DNA of 64,000 nt from Harmothoe impar (Eukaryota; Annelida; Polychaeta; Phyllodocida; Polynoidae). Each line of letters opens with the position of its first letter. Position 1 is the first letter of the stretch. Made by a program: the position numbers and the translations under genes. Positions 19,658 through 31,685 of this stretch are shown here, piece after piece. The notes beneath the pieces were generated by a model. It saw only the letters and a program-made list of their open reading frames with translations, was not told where the DNA came from and did not search any database. Location: NCBI GenBank assembly GCA_947462335.1, contig OX381704.1, positions 123,924,004-123,988,003 of the forward strand, given 5' to 3'.

Positions 19658-20660
19658 TCAGCAATGCAGGGATTTGAATCGTAAATGTACTGATAGGAGG
19701 TCTTCCTGCCCTCCTGGTAGAGGAGTTTGAACGTTCGTTCTGATCAGATCATGTGGATCTATCACCTGAACCAAAACGGCTGGTTTTTCCATGAGAACCT
19801 GACCAGCTGCCTGGATTCGAATTGCCATTATCATATGGCATTGTAGTCTATCTGTAGCCAGAAGACATGCCAACTCCATCCAAATCCCCTGTGTTAATAT
19901 TTACACGCCTGGTTCTTCCTCTGGACGGGGGGACATCACCCCAACTAGATGAAATCATAGACCCTATCATTCACATGATTGAATCCGGCTAAACCGGGTT
20001 GAGAACCCTCTTTCCTTCTTCTTGACTGTAATATCTCCGATTCACATGCCACAGTCTCCCATTTCTCCAACATGGCATTGGTTGCCTCCCGCAGGGTCTC
20101 ATGAAATTCATCTGAATCTTGTACGGCCTGGTTCTTGAAAGGAATTCAGTTCTTCGTCCTAAGGTATCTTGCTATTGGGAAAATTGGTCTTCCATCTGTC
20201 CACGCTCCTCTCTTGTTTAATCTAGGCGTCCTTGTTTCTCCATCATGTCGCTATCAAACTCCTCATTTTTCATACAGAGTCGTACTACGCGATGACTCAA
20301 GGCTTCAAATTCTGCATTCATCCTGTCCATTTCTGTAATTCTTGCCTCTTCGAATCGGCTTTTTTCCTCTGCGAGGTGACAATGTGTTACTTCTAGTCGA
20401 TGGTGTTGTTCAGCATGCAACATGCTCATGCCCTGTGTTGGCATTGGAGCCACATGCCTCTTCGACCCGCCAGTTTCGAACAATGAATCCTCTAGGTTTG
20501 ATCCTAGATCTTTTCGAATAGAATCAGGATTGCCTCTCCTTAACTCAAACGATTTGGTCCATTGTGTTTCTCTAGGACAGCAACTACCTCGAGATCCGGA
20601 CTCAAAATGGGGTGGAGTGAAGCTCCATCCGTTGCCTGTTCAGTCATGTTCACTCAAACC
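19658..20660 (-). pseudogene. Gypsy-A gag N-terminal coiled-coil region
   Basis: Fragments including EEKSRFEEARITEMDRMNAE then FEALSHRVVRLCMKNEEF match 52186-52640 in copy 2. The heptad pattern predicts a coiled coil, probably for Gag multimerisation. Several frameshifts separate it from the capsid part. Confidence 0.65.
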
Positions 20661-20704
20661 AACTGTGCTATTCAATCTTTCACCCAAACTGGTCACGGCA
20701 TCAA

Positions 20705-21107
20705 TGTAGGGGTTGCGAAATTATGACGCAAACACAAGTTCCAATTTGGCTTGAATGCAACAGCTTTTTATTCAGTCTCACAGAGTCAGCAGAGCTGAAT
20801 GATCTAGTTCTGTACCAGTGGAGCTGGTGCAAGAGTCAGAGAGTGGAAGAGGTGTAGGTGCCCCCTGATCGAAAGGTATCCAAGGTATCGAAGGGTGTGG
20901 GTCTGAGCTCGTCCTGGGACGAACTCCCTGAGGTAGCCAACCTCGGCCTCATATATACCCAGGATGCGGACCAAGCAGTGTCGACGTGGCACTGCCCTGC
21001 CTGGCTCCGCTACCAGATAACCGACGTAGTGCCACCTAGTGTCCAAATGAGGCACTTCCCGCCTTGACTCCACGAACCCATGTTTACGCATTACTCATTC
21101 CCCTACA
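20705..21107 (-). repeat. Gypsy-A 5' LTR (copy 1)
   Basis: 403 bp, TGTAGGGGTTGC ... CCCCTACA on the plus strand, with imperfectly inverted ends. Shares CTGAGGTAGCCAACCTCGGC and CACCTAGTGTCC with the other Gypsy-A LTRs. Gag sequence of the same strand follows directly. Confidence 0.88.
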
Positions 21108-21194
21108 CACCTAAAATCTTTTACCAAAAAGATTTCAATGTACAAAAAAAAAGGGGACCTCGGTTTGTCCAAAATGTCTGAGGCGTTCTGCTAG

Positions 21195-21515
21195 ATGTAG
21201 TGTCAGGACAGAGCAGTCGGTAGCGCGCTCACCCGGCGATCAGAAGGTCCTGTATTCAAGCCCCACCCTGGGTTGACTCAGCCTCAAATGAGTAGAGAGT
21301 TGTCTCAAAAGGGTAAGGAAGCAAGCAGGAGGCAGTGACAAAATAGGGGCTGGTGACAGCCATCAACCTGAAGCCACCACAAGTGACTCCCCTGGGCACT
21401 GTGTATGTATCCTGAGGTCAGTATATCCCAATGGTACTGGCATTCTATGAGGTACACCTCCATAAAGCTAGGGGTCAATGGGAGATTAGCACCCAAGCTG
21501 ACTGATGTCTAAATA
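21195..21515 (+). mobile_element. tRNA-derived SINE candidate
   Basis: Carries an A-box-like GTCGGTAGCGCGCTCA and, about 35 bases later, a B-box-like GTATTCAAGCCCC, the split pol III promoter of a tRNA head, followed by an unrelated body ending near AATAATAAAGG. No cloverleaf acceptor stem is evident, so it is a SINE-like repeat, not a tRNA gene. No second copy in the window to confirm ends. Confidence 0.5.
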
Positions 21516-21955
21516 ATAAAGGCAGGCTTTACTGCTTGCTAGCTTGCTTAGATGTAGGCTGGCAGTTGGATATTGTCCACCATGTGGTGATGGGAATTGT
21601 ACAAAGTTTAGCTGCCACAGAGAACCTATAGAAGATACAAGTGTACCCTCCAAGTTTCAAGCACCCCTGATGGTGATGAACTCATCAGAACATATTGGAC
21701 AGCAATTCAGACTGGTGTCAGGACACATGGCGCTTGTGTAAGCATTGTGAATATGAACCGATGGGTGAGCTGAGTGATGCTGTTAATTCTGTGCGGCAAA
21801 TAGACATCACTTAAAGGTTCAGATAAAAAGTGGGGTTATCAGTGGGTCTGATCTTACAGCACACAGAGGACAAAACAAGACTGTAATATTTCCATGCTTC
21901 TCAAAACAATTCTTGTCTCTTAGACCTGCTCCCCACAGTGAGTGACTCTGATTAG

Positions 21956-23490
21956 TTGGAGCAGAACGTGCTATCCTACATGGAGAACTGTGAAACCTCT
22001 GAGGTGGTCAAAAAACTTTCTGACTTGGACACAGAGTGGAGGGTTTTATTTTCCACTAACTTGAATGTGCATATTTACAAAGGTCCTGTGGAGTTTCCAA
22101 TAGGCGGAAAGGGTGTATGTTTAAAGAAAAGTGTGGGTTTGCGTAATTTCCCTAGCAAAGATAACCTATGTGTATTCAGGTTATAACCTTTCACTCTTAC
22201 AAGACTTAAGTCAGGTGTTTGGAGCTATTTGAAAAATATGACCTCACCGCAGTTCCTAACCTTTCCCCAGATGTACACCCCAGTCAGTTTTCAACACTCA
22301 CAGTCTTTTTTGGTGTACAAATTGCAGTCAACAAGCGAGATGCAAGGAGAGCGGTAGGATGTAAAACACAGATTTCACTGATCAGACCCCCATCTGTGGT
22401 GTCTGCCAGACCAGGCAAAGTGAATTTGCACCTAGTGGGTCAACAAGTGGCTCTCATCACAGACTCCAAGGCATACGCTGGCATCCATGATTGTCCCTCT
22501 TGCAAAGCGGCATTCAGCACCATGTTCCTTCTGGCTTGTCACACTGGTCAACTCTCCCCCTGCACACGGGTCAGGCTCGACTACAAAGGGGTTGATTACC
22601 AGAGTCTGTGTTTGATGAGTTGACTGAAGTGGCCATCTTTCCCCCGAACGCCAGTCTATGGATCTACCCTTACAAGATGACATTCGATTTGGAGGCGTTC
22701 TTTACGGCTCCAGCTCCTGGTCAGTCGCCCCAGCATGTTGAGGTGTTGAAAGAGCACTGACCATTGTCCCCTAGTGTGGCGTCCGATTATCTGGGGTGTG
22801 AGGGGCCTGTGTGCTTTGTCCGACAATCTGACAGTGAGTCAGACCCCTTACTCAACTGTTTGTTGAACCACATTAAAGACACGGCCAAAACAATAGGTCT
22901 AGCAGTGCTGGAGCGCTACCAACTGATGTTGAGCGCACTAGACACTAAAATATCTCGGGCTACCATAGGATTGATGAGTAGACATCCCTTAGTTGTATTG
23001 AAGTGGCGCTTCTTGTGCTATATACAACAAGTCCCCATAGTGGGTTTCAACTGAGGTCGCTACAACTTGAACTTGATTAAAGTCCACCTTCACAAGTTTT
23101 TCTCTTCGGAACGGGAATCAGAGTATTTTAGTGTCTTTGAGAGAAACAACCAGGACCTGTCAACACTCCATGCTGAAAGAGCTCATCTCCATCCAGTCCG
23201 AGTATCAGCCTCGGTATTTCACCACAGTGGATTTTGAGTGCTCTCTAGATGAAGTGTGGACTGGTAGTATGGTTTACACTTGTCCAGAGTTTAAGAAAGA
23301 TTGCTGCACTAATGAGAAGCAACTGTGTTACACCATGTACATATTCTCAGCAAGGGAAAAAAATCCATTCAACGCAATCTTTCCAATGTGTGGGTTTTGT
23401 CAGGTACCAACGCTCTATCAAACCACTTTCTGTAGAGATTGTCGAATTGCTATTGGTGAGCTACAAGATTGTCATCTGTGGAAACTTTAA
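21956..23490 (+). pseudogene. Polinton protein-primed DNA polymerase B, N-terminal half
   Basis: Segments in order: VLFSTNLNVHIYKGPVEF and LRNFPSKDNLCVFRL; a C2H2-type finger (DCPSCKAAFSTMFLLACHTG); an exonuclease I-like D-x-E motif in YKMTFDLEAFF; LGCEGPVCFV; then exonuclease II-like VPIVGFN...GRYNLNLIK near 23030-23085, with a stop in place of one residue and Asn for the usual Asp. These match the 3'-5' exonuclease half of Polinton/viral type-B polymerases. The polymerase palm is absent: unrelated or unrecognised sequence follows to 23490, then Gypsy-A. Probably part of Polinton-2, since it points toward the inverted end at 53063-53290. Confidence 0.75.
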
Positions 23491-23526
23491 CTGTGAATGT
23501 AGATAAAATTACCTCAACTAAACTTA

Positions 23527-24033
23527 TGTAGGGGTTGTGGAAGTTTTACGCGAACACGGGTTCCAAATTCGGTATATTTAGTCACAATCACAGCCTCAAA
23601 GTAACACAAAGGTTTGCTCAGTTCACTTGGTTTAACCATTCGAAGATGTACATCGTTCTACCGGTAGTTCGAAGTCAGCAGAGCTAGATGATCTGGTCCT
23701 GAGCCAGCATGACTGGTGCAGGAGCCAGAGTGTGGGAGGGGTGTAGGTGCCCCGATCGAAAAGGTAACGAAGGTATCCAAAGGTGTGGGTCAGAGCTCGT
23801 CCTGGGACGAACTCCCTGAGGTAGCCAACCTTGGCCTCTTATATACCCTGAGCGTGGACCAAGCAGTGTCGACGTGGCACTCCACCGGAGCGCCGTCTGG
23901 AGTGCCCTGCCTGGCTCCGCTACCGGATAACCAAACAGACATGGCGTAGGTGTTGCCACCTAGTGTCCGAAGGAGGCACTTCCCGCTCTGACTCCACGGA
24001 CCCATATGTACACATATTATTCCTGCCCCTACA
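23527..24033 (-). repeat. Gypsy-A 3' LTR (copy 2)
   Basis: 507 bp, TGTAGGGGTTG ... TGCCCCTACA on the plus strand. The polypurine tract lies directly beside its inner end and CTTA lies outside. It is about 100 bp longer than the copy 1 LTR. Confidence 0.9.
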
Positions 24034-24046
24034 TCACCCCCACCAG
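24034..24046 (-). promoter_or_regulatory. Polypurine tract of Gypsy-A
   Basis: On the minus strand, GGTGGGGGTGA immediately precedes the 3' LTR. This is the position and composition of the plus-strand DNA primer site of LTR retrotransposons. The 760 bases between it and ORF3 (24047-24807) hold no gene I can see. Confidence 0.75.
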
Positions 24047-24807
24047 ATTATAGGTTGAACACATCTGATATAATATACGACTCGAACATAGGAGAATGAT
24101 ATCAGTTTGCACAATGACATCAATTGTATAGATTCGAAGGTTCGAATTATGTTTTGCCTGAACATGTAGAAAGTACAACTGGATCTAGCTTGACCTGTTT
24201 CACCCAAACCACTTTATACATTTTATGTACATAACAGGGATCTCATAGATCCAACATTATAACGACGAGATAGATACGTGAGCATCCATCTCTAATAAAG
24301 ATATGAATATATGTTTTATACTACTCTACTCTTCTTAACTACCGAGATCACAGCTTTTATGGTTTTGATGAGATTTTTAATAACAATATGGTATTAATTA
24401 CTCTTTAAGGTAGGTAAGAAATGCACTTTAAGTGACTTTTAGGACGAACTGACACAGAAGTAGTGGTTTGAAAATATTTATATGGGCGAACCGTCCCTGG
24501 AGGGGTAATTATATGACCTGTTGTATAATCAAAAATACATGGAACCAACATAAGTGTGAAGTTAACTCTTACAACCAAGGAATGTCTTATATGTTTCTAC
24601 CTGAGGTAAATAGTATATGACTTTACACTATAAAATAAATGTAGTTTCCAAATCCGAATACCAGTTGTTGTTTTTTTATACATGTAGACAACGAAGACAT
24701 TTCTGAAACGACAATAAGTATCAATTATGCATCTTATACCAGGTTATGTTTTTCGAATCATGATTTCAATCATGGACCTTTGTAACTACGAACACAGTAC
24801 GAACACT

Positions 24808-27180
24808 TTATAAGTCTTTTACAATGGCTTGGAGTTCTTCGAGAGTTTGACTCCACTGAGTGAGTCCCATTCCAAACACCCGGATAAACCTGACGTTTAG
24901 GGCCTTCATTGTTGAAGCCTGCTCGTCAAGAGTATCCTCTGCTGTCTTTTGAAAGGCCCGGGCCGTAGTGAGTTCTCGTTTTGTATTCTCCAGTCTCTTG
25001 GTGAGTTTGGCCACCTTGCCCGGTTCTGCCTGCTCGTCGATACGCTGCTTTTCGAAGATCAGTCTTAATCGTTCCACCTCTTTGCCTTGCATGGCTATGG
25101 CATAGTCCACAGATGCCCTACCCACCCAAGTGGCACACTGTTGCATGGCGGCTTGCTGCTCATGCAACCATGGTTCGTACAGATCCTTATGCACTACTGC
25201 ATCCGGGGCCTTCACAGGCTCGAAGTAGTGTATGGTGGGACGAAGGTTCTTGCCACTGACCATCAGCTCGTACCACCTTTCAGGGTTAACTGATGATTCC
25301 TCATGCACTACAGGCCTGAAGGGCACGGTAGCTGTGGTAGTAGTCGTCAAAGTCACTGGAGAAGCGACAGTCGCTGCCGTCACCCCTGGAGCAGTCGTAG
25401 TTGGTGTGGTGGTGACCGGGTTCGAAGTAGTCACTGGGACTGGGTCCACCACAGGCTCAGTCTCTACGTATTCCGAACTCAAAGTCACTGTAGAGGTGGG
25501 GGTTTTATGCCCACCCTTCCTACTAGGGCTGCTGACCTCCGGACTTGTTTTTCCCACCTCCTGGGGGGTGTGGATGGTGGCAGTTACCACCATGTCCTTC
25601 TTCCCAGGCAAGACATAGTTCTCGGAGTCAGCCATTTCAACATTTCGGGAGTATGGCCGACAAAGGGCATCCTCAACAGGGATATCCGAAGGGAGGTTCT
25701 TGTAGGGATCTCTCTGGCTCTGCTGCTCCGGGCCAGGAGGGTCCATCGAAGGGTACTCAGTCCTGCTAGCCAGGTTTCCAGGAGTCAGGGGACAAAGGGT
25801 TTGAGCGACCCTTTGGGGCCAAGAAGTCCTGACCATAATCAGGTCGTAGGCCCTGGAGTGGGGACCGGTGCTCGATTGTCACTGCTCCCCCTCTTCCTGG
25901 AGGTGGGGCTCTAGGGGACGTATCCTCTGACTTGACTTTCTTACAGTCAGGTTCAGAAGTGGCCGGACTTCTGTTCGTCTCACTACGCTTCCCTGTGAGG
26001 GGATTGGCAGTCCTCCAGGCAGCCATCTCCTTATACAAGGCGTCTCCCAGGTCCAACCAACCCCTTCAATCTGTACGCTGAAACACAGCGGACTGCTTCG
26101 AATTCTGGCGATTTGCACCTTCCCGAACTGTGGGGTTTCTATGGTGATGTGTTCAAACTTCACCTTGTCTAACCCCGCCACCAACCGTGCATGTAGATCC
26201 CCTATGTTCTTCCTCGCCACCAGCATGGCTTGGCCATGACACTGTATCAAATGTTCAATCATGTGACCCCTTCGGAAGGTCCACAGCCCTTTGCATTTCT
26301 TGTTGGACTTGCCTGTATCGGCGCAGATGTACTGCGCCCGGTGGTGCATATGGCACTCAACCAGGTGCCGCATGAACCGAAGAGAGGTGGGCATGGGGCG
26401 GTTCTCATGCTTATACCAAAACATACATGAGTCAAAGGGGCACCCCTTGCCGGTATCTGGCCATGGCATCATCTGATTTTAGGGCGTTCTTCATGATTGT
26501 AATAGGACTCAGGGAATTCTTTCCTATCATGTAGACGGCCGAACTAATTCTTCGTCCATCTAAAGGTGCTCTGAGAGTTGGTGTTCCATTCCTCATCATC
26601 GGACAACCCCTCGAAATCCTTCTCCTTAGGGCAGGAATACATGTCTCTGGATCTTTTACAGTGCTCAATGCACTTGGGCCTAAATATTTTGAAGCCCCCA
26701 GTAGCATTACGCCAGATCATCTCCTCCGCTGAGGGTTGGGTATATCGGCCGAGGCTGTTGGGGAGAAGCTACCACAGGTGGAGTGTTCGAATGTCCTGAT
26801 TCTGAGGACGTTGATGGAGATACAGGCATAGGAACCTGCACATTAGTCTTAGCCGGTGCCTATGGAGGCGTCGAAGGGGCAGAAGTCATACTGGTTTCAC
26901 TTGTTGAGACTACGTCAACCGACCTCACAGTTGGAGACATGTTTATCGTTGTGGTTTGTGGAGGCAGGACGTGAGGGACACAGGGCTGTCGTGCTTCAGC
27001 CTTTTTCACCTTACGTCGTAGGCTTTTTGGTAGTTCGAATGGTCCCTCCTCCACATCCAAAGCGTCAGACACGGAGCGTCCCTTCTGCTGTGGGTTGGGT
27101 TTTTTCCGGGACTGAGATCGGGTGAGTTCTAGGAGCAGCTTCCATAGCTTCAAGGGTCATTACCTGCCGGTTGTTCATCG
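24808..27180 (-). pseudogene. Gypsy-A ORF3: C2H2-like fingers, disordered linker, coiled coil
   Basis: An extra ORF downstream of integrase, where some Gypsy elements carry env. N-terminal part (27153-26480): basic and disordered, then CPK...SDDEEW...FPESYYNHE in another frame. Middle (26472-25879): two Cys/His clusters, CPFDSCMFWYK with RFMRHLVECHMHH, and YICADTGKSNKKC with RGHMIEHLIQCH. C-terminal part (25836-24808): Thr/Val-rich linker, NPERWYELMVSGKNLRP, a long charged coiled coil (KVAKLTKRLENTKRELTTA) and a final RVFGMGLTQWSQTLEEL. No signal peptide or membrane segment was seen, so it is not an obvious envelope. About three frameshifts or stops break it. Related fragments occur at 1-1315 and 61531-62361. 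Function unknown; nucleic-acid binding is inferred. Confidence 0.7.
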
Positions 27181-27350
27181 GTTGCTCATTTGACTGTTGC
27201 CCAAAGGTTTCAGGACTTGTATTAGGGTTCTATTGAACCTTTCTACTTGTCCATCTGACTGAGGCCTGTGCGGATTCGTTCTTGTTTTGCATATATCAAG
27301 GCTATGACACATTGCTGCCCATAACTTGGATTTGAATTCTCGCCCTTGAT
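27181..27350 (-). pseudogene. Gypsy-A integrase, catalytic Glu part
   Basis: Encodes GREFKSKLWAAMCHSLDIC then PHRPQSDGQVERFNRTLIQV, which is the stretch after the second catalytic Asp through the catalytic Glu of a Gypsy integrase. It is the direct continuation of the fragment at 28315-28331 and 32284-32436 once the two inserts are removed. Confidence 0.85.
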
Positions 27351-28314
27351 TAGGGTGGACACTTAGATTTTACCTAACAACACCATGTATTCGTGTATTA
27401 TTGCAAATCAAAGCTGAGAGGGTGAGGATTCCAGATCTATTTTTATTGTATTTCTATCATAAGCGGTTCAAATTCTATGACAATTTGAATATTTAGAAAT
27501 CTACCAAAGTACCTGTCGGGTCCCGCGCGCTTATACATTTACTGCGGGGGCCGGGGGCCAAACAGATAAAAATATTCAGAAAACTTGATTATACCAATAC
27601 TTATATGTATTAAATGAAAGCTTAGACACTCAGGAATGCATATCTATAATTTTATGCCCAATAGCAGTCTAAATTACATCCAACTAAAGTACTGAATGAT
27701 TTTTTTTGTGAATATTACAGAAATAAAAAGGTTCAAATGTTGACAAAATATTGTAGTGAATTAGAATTTTTTATCAAAATCGCTAAAAATCGTGCATGTA
27801 TAATAAATAAAAGTCAACTTTTCTAGGCTAAATAGGGCCTTCTGATTCCCTTGAGGGCCGAACCATTCCTAATGTGTGATATCCATTTCCGAATGCAAAT
27901 AGAAAGTTTACCTTAAGCATTGAATAACTTAAAATTATTACAAAAAAACTATAAACATACCAGTATGTAGCTCTAGCTATTTACTTTAACTCACTATAAG
28001 TAACTATTCAAAATACAAAGGCAATCACACATTTCTATGGCTCCTACTCTAAGGGGTAATTTCAAAAGTAGCCTGCCAGGTGAAGGTAAAAATGCTGCAT
28101 AACTCTGTGTTCACCCCGTGATTTAACAGGGATATTGATGCTTTATACAATTTATGAGTTCAGAAATGGATAGAGTAAATAAATACCTTTCCAATGTGTG
28201 CATACCTTAAGCTGTAGCACATTTAATACTAGAGAAATAAATAATTTAAAATAGGTCGTTTAGCACTGCGACAGATACGGCCAGTGGGAAGGCCCGCGGA
28301 GATTAGCCACCCTA
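27351..28314. mobile_element. Non-autonomous DNA transposon with 7-bp target duplication
   Basis: 964 bp, AT-rich, no coding frame. The ends are TAGGGTGG and CCACCCTA, and CCTTGAT lies on both sides (27344-27350 and 28315-28321). It interrupts the Gypsy-A integrase inside the HSDQGREF motif, and the motif is complete again when one CCTTGAT and the element are removed. TAGGG ends are common in hAT elements, but those make 8-bp duplications, so the class is open. Confidence 0.85.
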
Positions 28315-28334
28315 CCTTGATCACTGTGCAACAT

Positions 28335-28406
28335 TGGTAGAAAGGTAATTCTGAGAGTGAATAAAGCACAATGCATTATATGGACTTGGGCTGGATTAAA
28401 CCTGCC
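28335..28406 (-). repeat. Split direct repeat B2
   Basis: 72 bp starting TGGTAGAAAGGTAATTCTGA on the plus strand; almost identical to B1 at 31570-31641. It forms one outer edge of the tyrosine-recombinase element. Confidence 0.88.
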
Positions 28407-28595
28407 TGTTTATTAGATATGTATTGACTCAACATAAGCCAATTGAAAGAAAAAAAAAATTAACCCAGATATGCCTAAGGAGGGAAATAGTGCTCTTTTT
28501 ATAACAAAAACTGTTTTCCTGTGTTAAATTGATGTTTTTTGGGCATTTTTAGCAAAATTGGGAAATTTGCGCTCGTGGCCTATGATTTATGGACC

Positions 28596-30986
28596 GTCCT
28601 TTTAAAAGGACGGTAGGCACATAGGATATCAAAATTTCATGGGGAGTTCATCATTCAAATTTTTTCATGTGACAATGATATGGATGCATATAAAATGATG
28701 CAATTACCTCAGTAAACTGTCCTCAATGATGACATTGGTGTTATTCTTAATTGTGAAGGTATTAATTGTGCATGAGTTGATATATTGCCTAGCAACCACA
28801 TTTGACAAAAATTCCATGCCTAGCAACAAACACGTGGAATAGGCCTAAGAGAGCTTTAAATACAGCTAACCCGAGTACACAGACCCAAGGATACCCATGA
28901 TACTTATTGCATTTGTTTTGAATCAATATGTTGCCTATCAATGACATTCAAAAACATTCTGGGCCTAGCAACCAGCATTAGAATGGCATTAACAGCCTAG
29001 CAACAACATTCAAAAACATTCTGTGCCTAGCAACGAGCCTGCGAAATGGCCCTAACCGAGCTTTCGATACACGTAACCCCAGTATGCAAACCCAAGGACA
29101 CCAGTGATACCTTTCATTATTTGTTTGAATCAATATGTTGCCCTTCCATGCCATTAAAACTTTCTGTGCCTAGCAACAAGCATATAGAATGGTCTCAATA
29201 GCCTTGCAACAAAATTCAAAAACATTTTGTGCCTAGCCTCAAGCGTGGGAAATGGGCCATATAGAGATTTGATATCCCTTACCCCCAGAAACAGACCCTA
29301 AATACCTGTTTGTATACATGATGCAAAGGTTACTGATCACTAAACGGTATGTGGCCTTTGTTTATTTAAGATAGAAAACTTACCTGAATGTTCATTTCAA
29401 AACAATCATTTACCCTTTGCTTACACAGAACCTGTGCTTATTTGAGACCCCTGTGCTTATTCAAGGCACTTCAATATTACTAATTCACTCCTGATCCAGA
29501 AATGTCCCCAATACCTTGATTATGGGCATCCTACACTGATATTACTACAAAAATACAGGGCATTCCTCGTCATATAAGGCCCAAATCCCCCATGGGGAGG
29601 GTAAAATATGGATATTTTATCATTTGGGCTGAGAGAAAGTCATCTAATCTTGAACCTGTTAAAAGAATATTACAATCAGAATATTTCATCTTCCAGAAAC
29701 AGACATCTTTGTATTTTTCAGAATGATGCCCAATAGCATCACCCATTTTCAAGCTGCTAGTGCCAATTAGCTTCACCTGTTTAGCATGGGCTTTCTTACA
29801 ACACAGTCAAAACAAGATGGTGAAAACATTATTTTAAAATGTTTTTTCCTCAGAAATCCAATTGTGGAGTTGACAACATATCTATTTTTTGAGAGAAATG
29901 CCTTTATTTGGAATCCTAAAAGGACCTTTTTACATATTATTGGATGTCTCTGAAAGAATGTTTCTGGTTGCCATGGTAACCCAGTCTACAGTGTTATGGA
30001 GTAAAACAGTAATGGAAGGGGCATTCTGAAAACTTTCATTTCTTATTTAATGGTGACCCAATCTAACAATGATGTAAAATACTGACTCTCATCAAATAGT
30101 TCTGGGCCAATAAGGGTTAACTGTAAGCACATTACATTTTCATATGTTGTTGCTAGGCTGTTTCTATAGGTCATTCCACATGCTTGTAGCTAGGCACAGA
30201 ATGTTTTTAAATGTCATGGATAGACAGCATATTGATCTAAAATGACTACAAGAAGTATCCTGGGTATCCTTGCGTCTGTATACTGGGTCAGGTGTATCTC
30301 AAGCTTGAGCTCACTAAGGGACATTCCACATGCTTGGTGCCTGGAATGGAATGTTTTTCAATGTTGTTGCTGGGCTGTTTAGGCTATGTCACATGCTAGT
30401 TGCTAAGCACACGATGTTTTTAATGTCATGGACAGGCAACATATTGATTCAAACAAATAATGAAAGGTATCACTGGTGCCCTTGGGTTTGCAAACTGGGG
30501 TTAGGTGTATCGAAAGCTCGATTAGGGCCATTTCACAGGCTCGTTTCTAGGCACAGTTTGTTTTTGAATGTTGTTGCTAGGCTGTTAATGCCATTCTAAT
30601 GCTGGTTGCTAGGCACAGAATGTTTTTGAATGTCATGGATAGGCAACATATTGATTCAAAACAAATGCAATAAGTATCATGGGTATCCTTGGGTCTATGT
30701 ACTCAGGTTAGCTGCATCTAAAGCTCTCTTAGGCCTACTCTGCGTGCTTGTTGCTAGGCATGGAATTTTTGTCAAATGTGGTTGCTAGGCAATATATCAA
30801 CTCATCCACAACTAAGAACATACTTTCACAATTAAGAATAACACCAATGCCATCATTGAGGACAGTTTACTGAGGTAATTGCATCATTTTATATGCATCC
30901 ATATCATTGTCACATGAAAAAATTTGAATAATGAACTCCCCATGAAATTTTGATGTCCTATGTGCCTACCGTCCTTTTAAAAGGAC
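28596..30986. repeat. 2.4-kb foldback element with long inverted arms
   Basis: Both ends carry the 16-bp palindrome GTCCTTTTAAAAGGAC (28596-28611, 30971-30986). Arms of roughly 700-800 bases are inverted copies: for example GATGCAATTACCTCAGTAAA near 28694 is mirrored near 30868. Inside the arms the motif GTTGCTAGGCACAGAATGTT and its complement recur many times. The unpaired centre (about 29300-30150) shows no gene. A third GTCCTTTTAAAAGGAC followed by GGTAGGCA is at 31334. Confidence 0.85.
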
Positions 30987-31460
30987 GCTTTTAAACAATT
31001 ATCCATAAGTGAGGGGTTAAACTAGTTAGATATTTTTTTGGTGCTAAAATTGCCTCTATGCCATTAGTTTCACATGTTTTTGACAAAAATGTTGAAAATT
31101 CATGCATTTGTCCTACTTTTCTAAGCCCCGTAAGAGTCAGGATTTTGAAACAGGCAATATTTGGTGAGAAACCCCTCTGCGTATGGTTGCCATGGTTACA
31201 TGAAAAATGATTTACATATTTGTAAAGTCAAAATAGAAGCATGTACCCTTGTTCTTTTATAATTTGAAGTTAAAAACAATATGAGTTCAATTTTGATATT
31301 AGTTTAGTGATCATTAAAGTAGTACATGTAGGCGTCCTTTTAAAAGGACGGTAGGCATATCTGGGCCACGGTAAATATGATACAAAGCAAGCGAGCAGCG
31401 AGCTGTCCCACCTCTCTGGGCGGCGCTCTGGCGTAAACAATAGCGGTAACCAACGTACAC

Positions 31461-31641
31461 ACTCCGCCTAGATACATAACATAGGGGGCACTCCTAACCG
31501 GATAACAGAGGTTTGGCGCGCGCAAATGACCTGACCAATAGCGAGAACAAGGGACTCGTACCCAACCATTGGTAGAAAGGTAATTCTGAAGGTGAATAAA
31601 GCACAATGCATTATATGGACTTGGGCTGGATTAAACCTGCC
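31461..31641 (-). repeat. Joined split repeats A2 and B1
   Basis: A2 (31461-31569) duplicates 32175-32283 with only a few differences; B1 (31570-31641) duplicates 28335-28406. They touch at CAT/TGGTAGAAAGG, the inner junction expected for a Ngaro-like element. Confidence 0.88.
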
Positions 31642-31685
31642 AAACACCCAGAATTACAAAACCATACATCACTATAACATACAGA

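Larger units (their letters stand above)
16471..21107 (-). mobile_element. Gypsy-A retrotransposon copy 1 (deleted)
   Basis: Minus-strand LTR retrotransposon: 5' LTR at 20705-21107, gag remnants (18673-20660), aspartic protease (18163-18396) and a joined RT/RNase H remnant (16471-17531). The RT core is deleted, integrase and the 3' end are missing, and a Gypsy-B LTR sits inside the RNase H part. Colinear with copy 2 at 23527-53058, which served to find junctions. Confidence 0.85.

Noticed and set aside
21195..21280. tRNA gene
   Set aside because: A- and B-box-like words exist but no acceptor or anticodon stem pairs; better explained as a SINE head.
28462..31372. A larger inverted-repeat element with CCCAGATATGCC ends and TTAA
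   Set aside because: The left side has TTAA before CCCAGATATGCC, but the right side does not; the inverted match is only about 14 bases. Too weak to call.
31340..31606. Minus-strand ORF with VPCSRYWSGHLRAPNLCYP
   Set aside because: It coincides with split repeat A2 and its spacer; the same words recur at A1, so it is repeat sequence, not a gene.
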